Source: Setaria digitata (taxonomy: Eukaryota > Nematoda > Chromadorea > Rhabditida > Setariidae). Taken from it: a DNA stretch of 64,000 nucleotides. Made by a program: the position numbers and the translations under genes. The notes below the pieces were generated by a model. That model did not search any database, had not been told where the DNA came from, and was given only the letters and a program-made list of their open reading frames with translations. The stretch covers positions 25,767 to 89,766 of the forward strand of contig RCAB01000257.1 in the NCBI GenBank assembly GCA_003640385.1, read 5' to 3'. Shown here in pieces: positions 62,601-64,000 of the stretch (positions within the stretch are counted from its first letter, which is position 1; each line of letters begins with the position of its first letter).

Positions 62601-64000
62601 TTCTAAGTTTGCGCTAACTTTTATCAGTTCAGATTTTGGCCTGTCTTCAAAGTACTGAAAGTATTTGTTGTTTGTTTCGACCTACATTGTCATTTCTAAG
62701 TTTAAGACTAATTCCGTCTGATATTTTATTCAGATTCCTTTGAGCTAGGTCAGTTCTTCTGGTGTGATGAACTTATCGCAAACAAATTTTAATACATCTG
62801 GAAAAGGATAATAGCGAAAATTTCCACCTTCAAATTCACTTGTTTCGATATTTACTCCAGATGGTTTGTAAAATAGGTTCATCAAGCATAATTGTGATTA
62901 GAATAGTAAGAATCCTAAATAATTCGACAAATTTAGCGAAAAGTTATTCGAAAATGAATGAAATTCAAAGATGTGATAGGTAGGTCTTGTACGAAAGTTA
63001 CTATCACAACCGACTGCACTTGTCTTATTGTATTATCAGACATTCTCAATGAAATTGTGCCTTTTTCGTGTCTTTACTATAAACTTTTTCTGAAAAATCC
63101 TTCACGCCTTCATTTCCTGTCATGGTCAGAGAGATAAAGCTTCTCACAGCCAGAATCTTTCCTTCCTAGGTCCGTTTCATGAGAAGGAAAATTGAAATGT
63201 TACTTCAAGAAGTTCATAGATGCAGATGTGAAGGACAGAAGAAGTTCATACCGGAAGATGAAACGATCTAGCTGCAGAAGATGGAAAGAGTCACAGGACT
63301 ACTGAGGAGGAGAAGAGTGAAGTTGAAGGAAAAGCAAACTGTAGAAAAACAGCGCTCTATGACAACGACATATGTGAAAGTAAATATTTGAGACACTCAG
63401 AGTGATTCTGAATAAACACTTGAACACTTGAACAAACTCATTTTTCTGCTGGAGTAGCAGCGGCGGTAGACAGGAAAGAATTTACGAGAAAGTTTCGGCT
63501 GATGAGAAGTCACTAAGTCCAGTGAGTCCGAACAATCTCAACCGCAAACAGAAAAGGAGAGGACGGTGAGATGTGTACGATATGGCTGGCTTTCAAGCAG
63601 CAAGTCAAATAATGCAGGGACGATGACAGTGGACAGTGGTGTGACTCTAATGTGTCACCTCGTCACACGCTGCGTCAGTTCGAACAGGTGAGAGGAAGAA
63701 AGCAATAGGACTCTGAAAGGTCAGAAATTGAATGACCGTTTGATGAACGAATGACCTCTAGGAATCATCACCTATTTTCTTATCTTAAAGCTTTTCGGGC
63801 CAACTTTCAGTTGAAATTATAAAACTACATAATATCAACTTTTAATCACATTAATTAAGATTTCGTTTCCTTCACGTATTTCAAGAAAAGCCATATTCAA
63901 AAAATCCAGTTTAGTTTTATTACCTCATAACTGCCTCTCGTTCTGCAATCTTGGCATCACATTTTGAAGATGTCCCATCAAAAATTACAAGATATCGACA
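53652..64000 (-). CDS. BCAR3/NSP-type adaptor: SH2 domain, proline/serine-rich linker, CDC25-like domain (5' partial)
   Basis: Cytoplasmic adhesion-signalling adaptor. In vertebrates the family binds p130Cas-type scaffolds through a CDC25-like fold that has lost GEF activity. Exons: 63924-64000 (runs off the edge), 58770-58917, 57903-58025, 56997-57198, 56544-56746, 55925-56379, 55662-55752, 55262-55347, 54928-55096, 54364-54405, 54015-54204 and 53652-53878. All phases agree; 670 residues plus stop lie in the window. The SH2 reads CWYHGLLTRLRAECLVRSEG, then FLVRDS across an exon junction, so the phosphotyrosine-binding arginine is kept. Hallmarks of the C-terminal domain are LSLVLLPHGENVRNDLLER and CLWKMQRELEVLAGKLQ. 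The 54364-54405 micro-exon (NRWQLLRHFSSFEI) is the least certain. Stop TGA at 53654-53652. The family call is firm; the biochemical role is inferred. Confidence 0.88.
54517..54635. repeat. 59-base perfect tandem duplication separated by one N
   Basis: The 59 bases at 54517-54575 are repeated exactly at 54577-54635, with a single N at 54576 between them. The site is in an intron of the BCAR3/NSP gene. The pattern is what a failed contig overlap leaves, so only one copy may exist in the genome. Confidence 0.95.
55925..56746 (-). other. Disordered proline/serine-rich linker of the BCAR3/NSP-type protein
   Basis: Two exons (56544-56746 and 55925-56379). They contain LQLRRTPTPQVPSSTSPVAP, LSRPLPRPLQSP, an acidic DEDE stretch, serine/threonine-rich blocks and DYDQPRPSTT. 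PxxP stretches could bind SH3 domains, and YDQP resembles a Crk-SH2 ligand once phosphorylated. The segment ends in LLNYRSPFIEPSNKPQMQRL just before the CDC25-like domain. Confidence 0.8.
56997..58917 (-). other. SH2 domain exons of the BCAR3/NSP-type gene
   Basis: Exon 58770-58917 carries PPYDIPRPSQE, then CWYHGLLTRLRAECLVRSEG and GDFL. Exon 57903-58025 supplies VRDSISFKGDFVLTVFWNGR and AVHFQINKD. Exon 56997-57198 supplies FENVSDLITFYQAHQKPITR and NSGCIIKNPV. The layout matches SH2 segments from alpha-A through the FLVR strand to the final helix and the SG(A/C)II block typical of NSP proteins. Confidence 0.92.
60543..60623. other. Imperfect hairpin of miRNA-precursor size
   Basis: TTCAGCAGCTACT (60543-60555) pairs with AGTAGCTGCTGAA (60611-60623) over 13 bases. 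GAAGGATGT (60562-60570) pairs with ACATCCTTC (60593-60601) over 9 bases. An asymmetric internal loop (6 and 9 nt) separates the stems, and the terminal loop is 22 nt. The hairpin forms from either strand. I do not recognise the sequence as a known miRNA. Confidence 0.6.
61122..61178. repeat. GA-rich simple repeat
   Basis: AG/GA dinucleotides with scattered GG, about 57 bases, inside the 5 kb BCAR3/NSP intron. Confidence 0.95.

Larger units (their letters stand above)
58918..63923 (-). other. 5 kb intron of the BCAR3/NSP-type gene
   Basis: Between the edge exon and the SH2 exon. No coding exon recognised. Contents worth naming: seven GATAA/TTATC motifs in 166 bases (59166-59331), an imperfect hairpin of about 81 nt (60543-60623), a perfect 16-base palindrome (60769-60784) and a GA-rich simple repeat (61122-61178). 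Intronic position and length make it a likely home for enhancers. Confidence 0.65.

Noticed and set aside
1..64000. Possible nuclear insertion of Wolbachia or another bacterial gene cluster
   Set aside because: No bacterial-type long ORFs or recognisable bacterial proteins; every strong protein match is a spliced metazoan gene.
34573..64000. Operon of NPC1 with BCAR3/NSP, or of NPC1 with myosin VII
   Set aside because: Genes are co-oriented, but the gaps are about 2 and 7 kb, well above usual nematode operon spacing, and no clear SL2-type intercistronic region was seen.

Overview
The window is nuclear DNA of a nematode, most likely a parasitic species of filarial type. It is AT-rich, with mostly 80-280 nt exons, TTTCAG-like 3' splice sites and long introns. 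Its four multi-exon genes resemble metazoan families. I saw no bacterial operons, CRISPR array, rRNA, confident tRNA or transposase. Protein identities come from reading conserved motifs across hand-joined exons. Exon borders given singly were checked for phase; those called 'near' were not.

Layout. (1) Positions 640-12327, plus strand: a secreted ADAMTS metalloprotease, probably the ADT-1 type, with a prodomain, zinc protease, disintegrin-like and cysteine-rich modules and about 14 thrombospondin type-1 repeats. Its 5' end is not resolved. (2) 14058-32614, minus strand: a complete class VII unconventional myosin (HUM-6/MYO7A type) with motor, IQ motifs, MyTH4-FERM, SH3 and MyTH4-FERM. It converges with gene 1 across a 1.7 kb intergenic stretch. 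(3) 34573-46643, minus: an NPC1-type sterol transporter with signal peptide, cysteine-rich sterol-binding domain, sterol-sensing domain and C-terminal tail. (4) 53652-64000, minus: a BCAR3/NSP-type adaptor with an SH2 domain, proline/serine-rich linker and CDC25-like C-terminal domain. It continues off the right edge.

The 7 kb between genes 3 and 4 holds no recognised gene. It has a 123-base run of N, a GC-richer island, a minisatellite and one small ORF of coding-like composition. The 5 kb first visible intron of gene 4 holds a hairpin of miRNA-precursor size, a GATA-motif cluster and a perfect palindrome.

The four proteins do not form one pathway. ADAMTS acts on extracellular matrix, NPC1 on endolysosomal sterol export (important because nematodes cannot make sterols), myosin VII on actin-membrane linkage and BCAR3/NSP on adhesion signalling. 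As I recall, the C. elegans relatives adt-1, hum-6 and ncr-1 are all X-linked, so the neighbourhood may be part of an old X-linked block. I found no clear new multi-gene system; the notable items are small structures listed in the findings.
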